DNA of 64,000 nucleotides from Devosia sp. 66-22 (GTDB lineage Bacteria > Pseudomonadota > Alphaproteobacteria > Rhizobiales > Devosiaceae). A program made the position numbers and the translations under genes. Numbering within the stretch: the first letter of the stretch is position 1; each line of letters opens with the position of its first letter. This document shows, one piece after another, positions 10,081 through 18,239 of the stretch. The stretch is taken from positions 124,001 to 188,000 of the forward strand of contig MKUZ01000017.1 in the NCBI GenBank assembly GCA_001899065.1, read 5' to 3'. Under the pieces are notes generated by a model. The model worked only from the letters and a program-made list of their open reading frames with translations. It made no database searches and was not told where the DNA came from.

Positions 10081-10950
10081 TCAGCGCGAGAACCGCCGCG
10101 CGCCCGCGACGCAGGCGATCACGCCGACCGTCACCAGCAGCATCACCCAGGTCACCGGTTCGTGCAGCAGCGTCGCTGCCAGTGCCAGCCCGAAGAACGG
10201 CTGCAGCAACTGCAGCTGCCCCACCGCTGCGATCCCGCCCTGGGCGAGGCCGCGATACCAGAACACGAATCCGATCAGCATGCTGAACAGCGACACATAG
10301 GCCAGCGACAGCCATGCCGGCAGGCTGATGCCCGCGAGCGTTGCGGGACGGTAGACGATCGACAGCACGATCATCAGGGGCAGGGACAGCACCAGCGCCC
10401 ACGAGATCACCTGCCAGCCGCCCAGCGTTCGCGACAGCTTCGCGCCCTCGGCGTAGCCGAGCCCGCACACGATGATGGCCGCAACCATCAGGCTGTCGCC
10501 GATCGGCGAGCTTTCGCCGCCCAGGAACAGCGCGAACCCGGCCACGAGCGCGCTGCCGAGGATCGAGAACAGCCAGAAGGGCAGCTTCGGCCGCTCGCCG
10601 CCGCGGATCACCGCGAAGATCGCCGTCGCGAGGGGGAGCAGGCCGATGAAGACGATGGAGTGCGCCGAGGTGATGTGCTTGAGCGCCAGCGCCGTGAGCA
10701 GCGGAAAGCCCACCACGACCCCGAGCGCGACGATGAACAGCGAAACCAGGTCGCCCTGCGCCGGGCGCTTCTCGCGGAAAACCAGCAGCAGGGCGAGCCC
10801 GACGATCCCCGCAATGGCCGCTCGCACCACGGTGAGGAAAACGGGGTCGAACTCCATCACCGCCAGCCGGGTGGCGGGCAGGGAGCCGCTGAAGATCACG
10901 ACGCCAATCAGGCCGTTGATCCAGCCCGCCGTTGTTCGATCGATCGCCAC
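10081..10950 (-). CDS. EamA/DMT family inner-membrane exporter
   Basis: This is a predicted ten-helix transporter of 289 residues with two EamA repeats, a fold used for metabolite and drug efflux. The first repeat runs from WINGLIGVVIFSGSLPATRLAV to VAGFALFLGG and contains the typical ARAAIAGIVGLALLL-like helix (here VVRAAIAGIVGLALLL). The second runs from GDSLMVAAIIVCGLGYAEGA to the end and includes the repeat signature QLLQPFFGLALAATLLHEPV. The GTG at 10950 is preceded by GGGGAAGG and starts just before the first helix. The upstream ATG-like start at 11022 would add a charged leader unlike the family. Its stop abuts the PPDK-like gene tail-to-tail. The substrate is unknown. Confidence 0.88.
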   Translation of the reverse strand: MAIDRTTAGWINGLIGVVIFSGSLPATRLAVMEFDPVFLTVVRAAIAGIVGLALLLVFREKRPAQGDLVSLFIVALGVVVGFPLLTALALKHITSAHSIVFIGLLPLATAIFAVIRGGERPKLPFWLFSILGSALVAGFALFLGGESSPIGDSLMVAAIIVCGLGYAEGAKLSRTLGGWQVISWALVLSLPLMIVLSIVYRPATLAGISLPAWLSLAYVSLFSMLIGFVFWYRGLAQGGIAAVGQLQLLQPFFGLALAATLLHEPVTWVMLLVTVGVIACVAGARRFSR

Positions 10951-11163
10951 GCGCCTTCCCCGGCGGACAATTGCCCTGTCCGCCTCGCTACATGATGCGC
11001 GCGCGTCGCGCAAATTAACCACGTTCGGCCGCGCGGCCCCGCGATTCGCATGGGGTTTACCTCACGATAACCCTAATCCCCCATGATCCGGCTCGTCGGC
11101 ATTTGAGCAACATGGTGCCGAAGCGTCGAGTGTTGTGGCGTTGCGTGAGTAGTATCGCGTTAG

Positions 11164-12150
11164 ATGGGCCTATTCGGTTCGATCGACTCCTGGGCCCGTC
11201 CCCGGCATAGCCGTGCTGGCGTCTTCGCGACCCTGCTGCTGGCTCTCGCCGCGTACCCCCTGCTGACCGCCGGCGCCAATGGTCCGGGGCTCGATGGCCC
11301 GACCAGGGCCGTGGCCGCAGTGCCCGCCGCCACGCTCGAGCGCGAGGGCGACGACCTCATCATCGTCGGTTCCGTCGAGAGCCTGTTCAACACCGGGTTC
11401 TTCTCCGGTCCCAATCGTGCCGAGAAGGTCAACCGCGCCCGCCTCACGCCCGATGGCGTGACGGTCTCGGGCGGCTTCGACGCCATCCGCACCGAGCTCG
11501 CCGACGCCCGCAAGCCCAAGCGCGCCATCGGCGATCTCGAGGATACCCCCGCCGACCCGATCCAGGTCGCGAGCATCGACCCGGGCGCCTCCAGCGCCGC
11601 GCTCGATGCCATCGACCAGGTCGTGCCGATGCCCGGCATCATGCCGGTGAGCCCGTCGGCGACGCTCGCCTATGCGCGCGAGACGACACCGGCCACCGCG
11701 TTCGACCTGCTGGTCGACAAGCACGGCAACAAGGTTTCCGAAAAAGAGCTGTGGTGCATGGCCACCGCCATCTACTTCGAGGCCCGCTCGGAGAGCTATC
11801 GCGGGCAGATCGCGGTGGGGCAGGTCGTCATGAACCGCGTCGCCCACAAGATCTATCCCAAGACCATCTGCAACGTGGTGTTCCAGAACCAGCACATGCG
11901 GAACGCCTGCCAGTTCTCATTCGCCTGCGACGGCATCCCCGAGCGCGTCACCGAGCCCAAGGCCTGGGCCCAGGCCGAAGAGATCGCCAAGGGCGTGATC
12001 AACGGCACGCTCTATGTGCCAGAGGTGGGCGCCTCGACCCACTATCACGCCACCTACGTCTATCCGCACTGGGCGCCCAAGCTGAAGAAGAACACCAAGA
12101 TCGGGCTGCACGTCTTCTACCAGTTCAAGCGCGGCTGGACCGCCGGTTGA
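11164..12150 (+). CDS. Cell wall hydrolase, SleB/Hydrolase_2 family
   Basis: This is a predicted envelope peptidoglycan hydrolase of 328 residues. The N-terminus has a hydrophobic segment (FATLLLALAAYPLLTAGA, about 21-38) that acts as a signal anchor. A linker of about 150 residues follows, and the catalytic domain starts near KELWCMATAIYFEARSES. Family hallmarks are AIYFEARSE with the catalytic Glu, GQIAVGQVVMNRV, CQFSFACDG and THYHATYVYPHW. In spore formers SleB cleaves cortex as a lytic transglycosylase. In alphaproteobacteria, which do not sporulate, homologues are thought to remodel the wall. It stands alone, followed tail-to-tail by a minus-strand gene. Confidence 0.9.
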   Translation: MGLFGSIDSWARPRHSRAGVFATLLLALAAYPLLTAGANGPGLDGPTRAVAAVPAATLEREGDDLIIVGSVESLFNTGFFSGPNRAEKVNRARLTPDGVTVSGGFDAIRTELADARKPKRAIGDLEDTPADPIQVASIDPGASSAALDAIDQVVPMPGIMPVSPSATLAYARETTPATAFDLLVDKHGNKVSEKELWCMATAIYFEARSESYRGQIAVGQVVMNRVAHKIYPKTICNVVFQNQHMRNACQFSFACDGIPERVTEPKAWAQAEEIAKGVINGTLYVPEVGASTHYHATYVYPHWAPKLKKNTKIGLHVFYQFKRGWTAG

Positions 12151-12151
12151 G

Positions 12152-12607
12152 CTAGCCGCGCGTCGGCACGCGGAACACCAGGTAGATGAACGAGCCGTCG
12201 GCGTAGCTCATCCACCGTCCGCCATCCGCGAGGTAGAAGTCGTCAGGCCAGGTCCGCAACCGCTTTTCGATCCCCGGATAGCGGACGTAGGGCGACAGCA
12301 TGCCATCGGTCGAGTAGGTGCCGCTTGGCGTGGTCACGATCGTCACCCGCGAGGTGATGCCGTGGCCGATCTTCTTGACCACCTGCGTACGCTGCACGTC
12401 GGTCGAGACGCTCTCGTCGATGGTGAATTCGTAGTGACGGAAGAGTCGCGGGTCGACCGGCGCTGGGAACAGCTTGTCGATGGTCGCGAGCGCCATCTCG
12501 ACCGGCTCCTCGGCGATCGCGGCGATCTGCTGTGGCGCCAGGATGGTCAGCGCCAGGATGCCCCCGGCGAAGACGCCATACGAGATCGATCTGACGGCAT
12601 TGATCAT
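12152..12607 (-). CDS. Conserved-looking secreted or membrane-anchored protein, unknown function
   Basis: This 151-residue protein starts with a hydrophobic segment (YGVFAGGILALTILAPQQIA, about 10-29) that looks like a signal peptide with an Ala-rich cleavage region. The mature part is rich in charged and aromatic residues, with no Cys and no recognisable catalytic motif. It resembles other small alphaproteobacterial exported proteins, but I cannot name a family. Codon use fits the neighbours. It ends two bases after the stop of the convergent cell wall hydrolase gene, and its upstream neighbour is the HD-domain nucleotidase on the same strand. Confidence 0.7.
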   Translation of the reverse strand: MINAVRSISYGVFAGGILALTILAPQQIAAIAEEPVEMALATIDKLFPAPVDPRLFRHYEFTIDESVSTDVQRTQVVKKIGHGITSRVTIVTTPSGTYSTDGMLSPYVRYPGIEKRLRTWPDDFYLADGGRWMSYADGSFIYLVFRVPTRG

Positions 12608-12696
12608 GATGCCTCCGGCTGAAGCGCGTGCGTTAACCTCGCATCAACCATGTGGCATCGGCCTGCGTCAAAACGGAACAGGCGTTTACCTTAACT

Positions 12697-13317
12697 TTAC
12701 GATGAGCTGTGGATCGCCGTGGCCAGCATGTCGACCGCATCGACGAAGCGGTCATGCGCTTCGCGCGTCGGCCAGGGACGGATCAACTGGTCGAACCGCT
12801 CGAGCTCGAACGCCGGCAACGTCGGCTCGCCGAAGAACTTGCGCGCCTCCTCGACCGCGAAGCCGGCAAGGTTCACCGCTTCGTGGTAAGCGGCCTCCTT
12901 GTCGGCCTTCTTGATCTGGCGCTGCACGATGCCCGGCGCCGCGGCGTTGAGTGCGAAGTGCAGATGCACCGCCGAGAGCAGGCGGTTCTCGACGTCCTTG
13001 TAGTTGCCGCCCATCGCCGCCTTGAACGGCGAGATGATATCGCCCATCACATATTCGGGCGCGTCGTGCAGCAGCGCGTAGAGCCGATCGCGGGCGGTCG
13101 CGTCCGGCGTCATCGCGCTGAAGATTTCGAGCACCAGCACCGAATGTTGCGCCACCGAGTACGGATAGTCGCCCTGTGTCTGGCCGTTCCAGCGCGCCAC
13201 GCGCGCCAGCCCATGGGCGATGTCCGTCAGCTCCACATCCACCGGTGACGGATCGAGAATGTCGAGCCGCCGTCCGCTCAGCATGCGCTGCCAGGCTCTG
13301 GTGCTGTTGCGTGCCAA
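12697..13317 (-). CDS. HD-domain 5'-nucleotidase, YfbR-like
   Basis: This 206-residue HD-domain hydrolase resembles YfbR, a cytoplasmic metal-dependent 5'-deoxynucleotidase that dephosphorylates deoxynucleoside monophosphates. Metal ligands are visible in order: His in SVAQHSVLVLE, the His-Asp pair in ALLHDAPEYVMGDI, and a later Asp in KKADKEA. The segment GDIISPFK is typical of this branch, in which phage and alphaproteobacterial homologues share the DAPEYVxGDIxxPFK signature. The exact substrate is inferred from the family. The gene lies between ygfZ and a small exported protein, all on the minus strand. Confidence 0.88.
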   Translation of the reverse strand: MARNSTRAWQRMLSGRRLDILDPSPVDVELTDIAHGLARVARWNGQTQGDYPYSVAQHSVLVLEIFSAMTPDATARDRLYALLHDAPEYVMGDIISPFKAAMGGNYKDVENRLLSAVHLHFALNAAAPGIVQRQIKKADKEAAYHEAVNLAGFAVEEARKFFGEPTLPAFELERFDQLIRPWPTREAHDRFVDAVDMLATAIHSSS

Positions 13318-13343
13318 TCCCGCCCCCGAACGAAGCCGGAAAG

Positions 13344-14132
13344 CTACTCAGCCGCCGCCGATTCCCCAAGCCGGTACGTGGCCCACAGAGGCAGGGCGAT
13401 GGTGACGGGCCGCCCATCCACCGTCACCTCGCCGCCATCGAAGCGGTCGAGCCGCACGATGGCGACAGCCGTGCCGTCGACGGGCGTACCGATCGCCCCG
13501 CTGTCACGCCCGCTCGCCATCACCGGCGTCCCCGCGACGACGTCGACGCCCGACACGATCACTGGCCGGCGCCGCGCCGTGCCGCGATGCTGCATGCGGC
13601 TCACGACCTCCTGGCCGATATAGCAGCCCTTCTTGAAGTCGACGCCCTCGAGCAGGTCCATCCCGATATCGTGAGGAAACACCTGGTCGGCGCCGAAATC
13701 CGGGCCCAGCTCCGCCAGGCCCCGCGCGATGCGCGCGGCGTCGCAGCGCGTGTCGGGGGCCGCCCATCCTGCCGCCTCGTCCCGCGTCGCGATCACATGC
13801 GAAACCTCGGCCGCCGGATCGTAGCCCACCGCGTGCGATGGGCGCAGGTCGTCGATCGTCACGGCGGCGCGCAGCCGGTACATCTTCATGCGCTTGAGGA
13901 ACGAGTCGGCGACCGTCTGGTCGACATCGAGCCAGAAGGCGCCATCGCGCCACACGCTCCGCCCCTCGGCCTGGATCTTGCCCTGCGGCGACAGCAGCGC
14001 CCACCATACCGGCGGGCCCTCGGCCTCGACGAGGCGGCCGGTGACCACGTCGAACAGCAGCTTCTGCGCTTCGGCGCCGGAAAAGCGGAACAATGCACGC
14101 GACGGACGGAGGATTGTAGGCATAGGGGCCAT
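13344..14132 (-). CDS. ygfZ: Folate-binding YgfZ/CAF17-like iron-sulfur assembly factor
   Basis: This 262-residue protein is related to the T-protein of the glycine cleavage system. Members use tetrahydrofolate to help maintain certain [4Fe-4S] enzymes in the cytoplasm. The family signature K-G-C-Y-x-G-Q-E is intact as KKGCYIGQEVVSRMQHRG (about residue 160). The N-terminal folate-binding region begins RALFRFSGAEAQKLLFDVV. The start at 14132 is followed three codons later by another ATG at 14123; either is possible. Only 18 bases separate this start codon from that of pyrC on the other strand, so each promoter must overlap the other gene or be very compact. Confidence 0.92.
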   Translation of the reverse strand: MAPMPTILRPSRALFRFSGAEAQKLLFDVVTGRLVEAEGPPVWWALLSPQGKIQAEGRSVWRDGAFWLDVDQTVADSFLKRMKMYRLRAAVTIDDLRPSHAVGYDPAAEVSHVIATRDEAAGWAAPDTRCDAARIARGLAELGPDFGADQVFPHDIGMDLLEGVDFKKGCYIGQEVVSRMQHRGTARRRPVIVSGVDVVAGTPVMASGRDSGAIGTPVDGTAVAIVRLDRFDGGEVTVDGRPVTIALPLWATYRLGESAAAE

Positions 14133-14150
14133 CCAGTAAGGACTTCAGAC

Positions 14151-15479
14151 ATGGCGCACTACGACGCGATCTTCAAGAACGGCACCATCGTCAATCAGGA
14201 TGGCACCCACCTCGCCGACATCGGTGTGCGTGGTGGCCTGATCGCGGCGCTCGGCAGCCTCGGCCCGGCGACGGCGGATGTCGTCACCGATTGTGCCGGC
14301 CTCCACATCCTACCCGGCGTCATCGACACGCAGGTGCATTTCCGCGAGCCCGGGCTCGAGCACAAGGAAGACCTCGCCACCGGCTCGCTGGCGGCCGTCA
14401 TGGGCGGCGTCACCGCCGTCTTCGAGATGCCCAACACCAACCCGCTGACGGTTACGCGGGAGGCCTTCGCCGACAAGATCGCGCGCGCCAGCGGCCGCAT
14501 GCATTGCGACTTCGCCTTCTTCATCGGCGGCACCCATGAGAACGTCGGCGAGCTCCCCGAGCTGGAGCGGATGCCCGGCTGCGCCGGCGTCAAGGTCTTC
14601 ATGGGCTCGTCCACCGGCAGCCTGCTCGTCGCCGACGACGACGGGGTCGGCAGCATCCTGCGCGTCATTTCCCGCCGCGCTGCCTTCCACTCGGAAGACG
14701 AATATCGTCTCGAGGAGCGCAAGCCGCTCCGGATTCCCGACGATCCGCGCTCCCATCCGGTCTGGCGCGATCCCGAGGCGGCGCTGCGCTCCACGCGGCG
14801 GCTGGTCGCGCTCGCGCACAAATACGGCAAGCGCATCCACGTGCTCCACCTCTCGACCGCCGAGGAGATGGTGTTCCTTGCCGGCCACAAAGACGTGGCG
14901 ACCGTCGAGGTGACGCCGCACCATCTGACGCTCGACGAGACCGCCTATGTACGGCTCGGCACCTTTGCGCAGATGAACCCGCCGGTGCGCGACGCCGCCC
15001 ATCGCGCCGGCATCTGGGCCGGCGTCGACAACGGCGTTGTCGACGTGCTCGGCTCCGACCACGCGCCGCACACCATCGAGGAAAAGCGCAAGCCCTATCC
15101 GTCCTCACCCTCGGGCATGACGGGCGTGCAGACCCTCGTCCCCATCATGCTCGACCATGTCCATGCCGGCCGCCTGACGCTCGAGCGGTTTGTGGACCTC
15201 AGCAGTGCCGGTCCCGCGCGCATTTTCAACATCGCGCGCAAGGGCCGTATCGCCGCCGGTTATGCCGCCGATCTCACCATCGTCGATCTCAAGCGCCGGC
15301 AGACGATCACCAACGCCTGGATCGCCTCGAAATCGCCATGGACGCCCTATGACGGCGTCGCTGTCACCGGCTGGCCCGTTGGCACGGTGCTCCGCGGCAC
15401 CCCCGTCATGTGGGAAGGCGAGCTCGTGGCGCCCGCGGGCGGGCGCCCGGTCGAGTTCCTCGAGACTCTCGCCTCGTAG
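14151..15479 (+). CDS. pyrC: Dihydroorotase (class I)
   Basis: This enzyme closes carbamoyl-aspartate to dihydroorotate in pyrimidine synthesis. The 442 residues match class I metal-dependent dihydroorotases. The signature DTQVHFREPGLEHKED carries the two metal-binding His residues. EMPNTNP and KVFMGSSTG surround the lysine that is usually carboxylated. Further metal or substrate residues lie in HSEDE, HVLHLST, VEVTPHHLTL and LGSDHAPHT. The ATG at 14151 has AAGGA at a suitable distance and begins MAHYDAIFKNGTIVNQDG. A long upstream extension of the frame lies antisense to ygfZ and is not coding. No pyrB or other pyr gene is adjacent. Confidence 0.96.
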   Translation: MAHYDAIFKNGTIVNQDGTHLADIGVRGGLIAALGSLGPATADVVTDCAGLHILPGVIDTQVHFREPGLEHKEDLATGSLAAVMGGVTAVFEMPNTNPLTVTREAFADKIARASGRMHCDFAFFIGGTHENVGELPELERMPGCAGVKVFMGSSTGSLLVADDDGVGSILRVISRRAAFHSEDEYRLEERKPLRIPDDPRSHPVWRDPEAALRSTRRLVALAHKYGKRIHVLHLSTAEEMVFLAGHKDVATVEVTPHHLTLDETAYVRLGTFAQMNPPVRDAAHRAGIWAGVDNGVVDVLGSDHAPHTIEEKRKPYPSSPSGMTGVQTLVPIMLDHVHAGRLTLERFVDLSSAGPARIFNIARKGRIAAGYAADLTIVDLKRRQTITNAWIASKSPWTPYDGVAVTGWPVGTVLRGTPVMWEGELVAPAGGRPVEFLETLAS

Positions 15480-15539
15480 GTCCTTGACCATGGACCTGCT
15501 TTAGAGTTCCCTCCGTTCAAAGAAATATTGGGGGAATAA

Positions 15540-16961
15540 TTGGCTACGATTACTGTCAAACAGTTTTCCAGAGTGAGTTTCGATCTCTACGCGCCTGTCG
15601 ACGCCATTCTTGCGGGCGAGGCCATCATAAAGAGCGCAAGTAGTGCGACGCTACTGCTCTCGAATGGTGAAATTCTCGAGATCACCGGGTCCGGCTTTTC
15701 CTATCTCGGCGATGTGCTGACGGCAGGCAGCGTCACCGGCCTGACGCTCAAGACAGCCGGCGGCAGCAAGATTATCGAGGCCTCCGGCTTCGTGCTCGAC
15801 GTTGCAACGGCCCGCAGCAATCCTGGGAACACGCCGCTCGACCCTAACCCGACCTTCAACTACGACGCATCCGCCGTGCCGCCGGACGATGGCTGGGGTA
15901 TCTACTTCGACTCGGGGAGCGGCAACGACACCATCGTCGGCACGCAGGGACATGACGACCTCGCCGGCTTCGAGGGACACGATTCCATCCTCGGCCTCGG
16001 CGGCGAGGACTACATCTGGGGAGGCCTCGGCAACGACACCGTTCGTGGCGGCGAGGATTCCGACGAGATCTTCGGCGGTTCCGACAGCGACGAGCTCTAC
16101 GGCGATGGCGGCGACGACCTGATCATGGGCGGATCGGGCTGGGACCTCATCGATGGCGGCGACGGCATGGATATTGCCGACTTCCGGGACGCAGCGGGCA
16201 AGATCGTCGTGACCCTGAACGGCGCCCAGGATGCGGCTGTCTTCGTTGCCGGCGGCTTCGCCGACACGATCAGGAACATCGAGGGCGTCTATGGCGGCGA
16301 CTTCGCCGACAAGCTCACCGGCGACGCGCTCAAGAACAGCTTCATGGGCGGCGGCGGCAAGGACACCATCGATGGCGGTCGCGGCACCGACATGGCGCTG
16401 TACTTCGACAAGACGTCCAAGGTCGAGGTCAAGCTGAACGGGTCGACCCAGGTTTCCGTCAAGGTTGGCGGCAAGGTCGAGGACAAGATCAAGAACATCG
16501 AGCACGTGGTCGGCGGTGCCGCCGGCGACAAGCTCACCGGCGACTCGAAGGGCAACCTCCTTGTGGGCCTTGGAGGCAAGGACCAGCTCACCGGCGGTGC
16601 CGGCAACGACACGCTGCATGGCGGCGAGGGCCGTGACGTTCTCGAGGGCGGTTCAGGTCGCGACACGTTCTGGTTCGACGATCCGGTCCTCTATGCCAAC
16701 CGCGACACGATCAAGGACTTCGGCGGCAAGGACGAGATCGTCCTCGACAGCTGGTACTTCGGCGCCCTCGGCCCCACCGTGACCTCGAACGAGTTCCGCA
16801 AGGGTACGGCCGCCAGGGATGCCGACGACTTCCTCATCTACAACAAGGCGAACGGGAAGCTGTACTACGACGCCGACGGCAACGGCGCCGGTGCGCAGGT
16901 CGAGATCGCGGTTCTGTCGAACAAGCCAAACCTCTCCGCCAGCGACTTCGAGATCGTCTAG
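15540..16961 (+). CDS. RTX-type calcium-binding protein, probably secreted by type I secretion
   Basis: This 473-residue acidic protein has no Sec signal. The first 120 residues are unlike anything I recognise. From about residue 125 there are several blocks of nonapeptide repeats of the form GGxGxDxLx (for example GHDSILGLGGEDYIWGGLG, then AGNDTLHGGEGRDVLEGG), which coil into a calcium-binding beta roll. The tail, from RDTIKDFGGKDEIVLD to SASDFEIV, is the usual C-terminal secretion-signal type of RTX proteins. It starts with TTG, supported by a GGGGGA ribosome-binding site nine bases upstream and by the absence of a nearby ATG. The first codons are AT-richer than the surroundings. No type I exporter genes are adjacent, so export must use a system encoded elsewhere. 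Confidence 0.88.
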   Translation: MATITVKQFSRVSFDLYAPVDAILAGEAIIKSASSATLLLSNGEILEITGSGFSYLGDVLTAGSVTGLTLKTAGGSKIIEASGFVLDVATARSNPGNTPLDPNPTFNYDASAVPPDDGWGIYFDSGSGNDTIVGTQGHDDLAGFEGHDSILGLGGEDYIWGGLGNDTVRGGEDSDEIFGGSDSDELYGDGGDDLIMGGSGWDLIDGGDGMDIADFRDAAGKIVVTLNGAQDAAVFVAGGFADTIRNIEGVYGGDFADKLTGDALKNSFMGGGGKDTIDGGRGTDMALYFDKTSKVEVKLNGSTQVSVKVGGKVEDKIKNIEHVVGGAAGDKLTGDSKGNLLVGLGGKDQLTGGAGNDTLHGGEGRDVLEGGSGRDTFWFDDPVLYANRDTIKDFGGKDEIVLDSWYFGALGPTVTSNEFRKGTAARDADDFLIYNKANGKLYYDADGNGAGAQVEIAVLSNKPNLSASDFEIV

Positions 16962-17017
16962 CGGCGCATCGCTGCTGCGCCGTCCGACGATCGGGCGGGG
17001 TGGCGGGACGCCTCTGA

Positions 17018-17296
17018 TCAGTGCGTCAGCCGGTCGAGATTGTATTCGCCGTTGCGGATGCGGTCGGGCAGGGCGCTGACCATCAGCGCGGTCGCCTCCT
17101 CGCCATGCGCCCGCACCAGTGTTGCGATGGCGGCAAACAACGAGGCGTGGGCGAGAGCCAGGCTCTCGACGCCCTCATCCTCGGCCGTGTTCCAGGCCTC
17201 GGCCAGATACTCGAGCGCAAGCTGCCGCTCGGCACGGTGCTCATCCTTGGCGCTTTCGCTGCCGAAACCGGGAATGCTGGGCTTGGTCGTCCGCAT
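17018..17296 (-). CDS. Small hypothetical protein, helical, 92 residues
   Basis: The protein reads as a cytoplasmic alpha-helical domain rich in Ala, Glu and Leu (ALEYLAEAWNTAEDEGVES, then LAHASLFAAIATLVRAHGEE). It has no signal peptide, Cys or recognisable motif. It resembles small uncharacterised proteins common in Rhizobiales, but I cannot name a family. The ATG at 17296 was chosen because the long upstream part of the frame overlaps the next gene antisense or out of frame and is Arg-rich, a mark of non-coding frames here. Confidence 0.7.
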   Translation of the reverse strand: MRTTKPSIPGFGSESAKDEHRAERQLALEYLAEAWNTAEDEGVESLALAHASLFAAIATLVRAHGEEATALMVSALPDRIRNGEYNLDRLTH

Positions 17297-17385
17297 GCCT
17301 TGGCTTAACACGCACCGTGTGGCGCTCGTGCGGCAAGTGACCGGACAGTTAACGCGGGGTCGGAAACTATACTTAATAGCCGCGG

Positions 17386-17754
17386 CTATTCGGCAAAGCG
17401 GGTGTGGATGTCGCGGGCCGTCGTTTCCGCTTCGACCAGCAGTCGCGTCAGCGCTTCCTCGGCTGAGGGCGTGCAACTCCGATAGAGGCGCGAGAACGCC
17501 TGGTAGCCGCCATTGAACGCGCCATAGAGCCGCTGCTGACGATCCTCGTCGGGCTGGTCGAGCGTCACGAGGTCGGCCAGCTCCTGCCGCCAGTCGCTCG
17601 TTGCCTCGCTGCACAGCGGATTGAGGAAGTAGAGGCTGCCCAGGATTTCGGCGAGGCGCTCCATCTGCGGCTGGTAGGGCGGATCGATCGCCAGCACCGG
17701 GCTGGGGAGGGCAAGCGTCGCGAGCAACAGCAGGGCGGCGGGGCGGAAACGCAT
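17386..17754 (-). CDS. TIGR02301 family exported protein
   Basis: This 122-residue protein has a Sec signal peptide (MRFRPAALLLLATLALPSPV, ending LA, about 1-22). Its mature domain begins DPPYQPQMERLAEILGSLYF and contains LCSEATSDWRQ and AFNGGYQAFSRLYRSCTPSA. This pattern, with two conserved Cys residues and the FNxGYxxFxxxYxxCTP motif, matches a family of alphaproteobacterial periplasmic proteins of unknown function (TIGR02301). It often sits beside a Nudix gene, as here: the Nudix gene starts upstream on the same strand and ends 41 bases before this start. Confidence 0.85.
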   Translation of the reverse strand: MRFRPAALLLLATLALPSPVLAIDPPYQPQMERLAEILGSLYFLNPLCSEATSDWRQELADLVTLDQPDEDRQQRLYGAFNGGYQAFSRLYRSCTPSAEEALTRLLVEAETTARDIHTRFAE

Positions 17755-17795
17755 GGTCTTCCTCTAATCCTGCGATCGTGTCGGCGGCAAGGCGG

Positions 17796-18188
17796 TCACG
17801 AGCGGTCGAAGATGCGGAAGGCCGCCTCGACCACGTCGCCAAGCCCGGGTGTTGTCGGCATGCTGCCCAGATGGTGCGGTCGCATCCAGCGCCAGGCTCG
17901 AATCTCGGTGGGAGCGGCCGCGATTTCGCCATCATAGGTCTGCGTCGCAAAGGTCTGCAGCCGGTAGGGGCCGTGCCGCAGCACGATCAGCTTGCGCAGC
18001 CCGAAGACATCGAGGCCGAGCTCCTCCTTGAGCTCGCGGATGGCGCATTGCTCCGGCGTCTCGCCGGGCTCGAGCCGGCCGCCGGGCAGCGTCCACAGGC
18101 CCTCGGACGGCGGCCGGTTGCGCTGGATCAGGAGCAGGTCGTCGCGCCGCACGATAGCAACGCTGGCAGCAAGGAAGGAGCCGGTCAT
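17796..18188 (-). CDS. Nudix hydrolase
   Basis: This 130-residue cytoplasmic pyrophosphohydrolase cleaves a nucleoside diphosphate linked to another group. The Nudix box GX5EX7REUXEEXGU is complete as GRLEPGETPEQCAIRELKEE followed by LGLDV (about 46-70), so the metal site should work. The start MTGSFLAASVAIVRRDDLLLIQ is typical of MutT-like members. I cannot predict the substrate. The ATG at 18188 faces away from the SRAP gene at 18240, leaving 51 bases for divergent promoters. The TIGR02301 gene follows downstream. Confidence 0.9.
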   Translation of the reverse strand: MTGSFLAASVAIVRRDDLLLIQRNRPPSEGLWTLPGGRLEPGETPEQCAIRELKEELGLDVFGLRKLIVLRHGPYRLQTFATQTYDGEIAAAPTEIRAWRWMRPHHLGSMPTTPGLGDVVEAAFRIFDRS

Positions 18189-18239
18189 GCCCCCATGATG
18201 CGATTTGCCGACTCCAGCGCAAGCACCTAGGTTTGCGCC

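Noticed and set aside
13176-14150. Upstream extension of the pyrC frame by about 325 codons
   Set aside because: The extension is antisense to ygfZ. The enzyme begins at the conserved MAHYDAIFKNG with its own ribosome-binding site at 14151.
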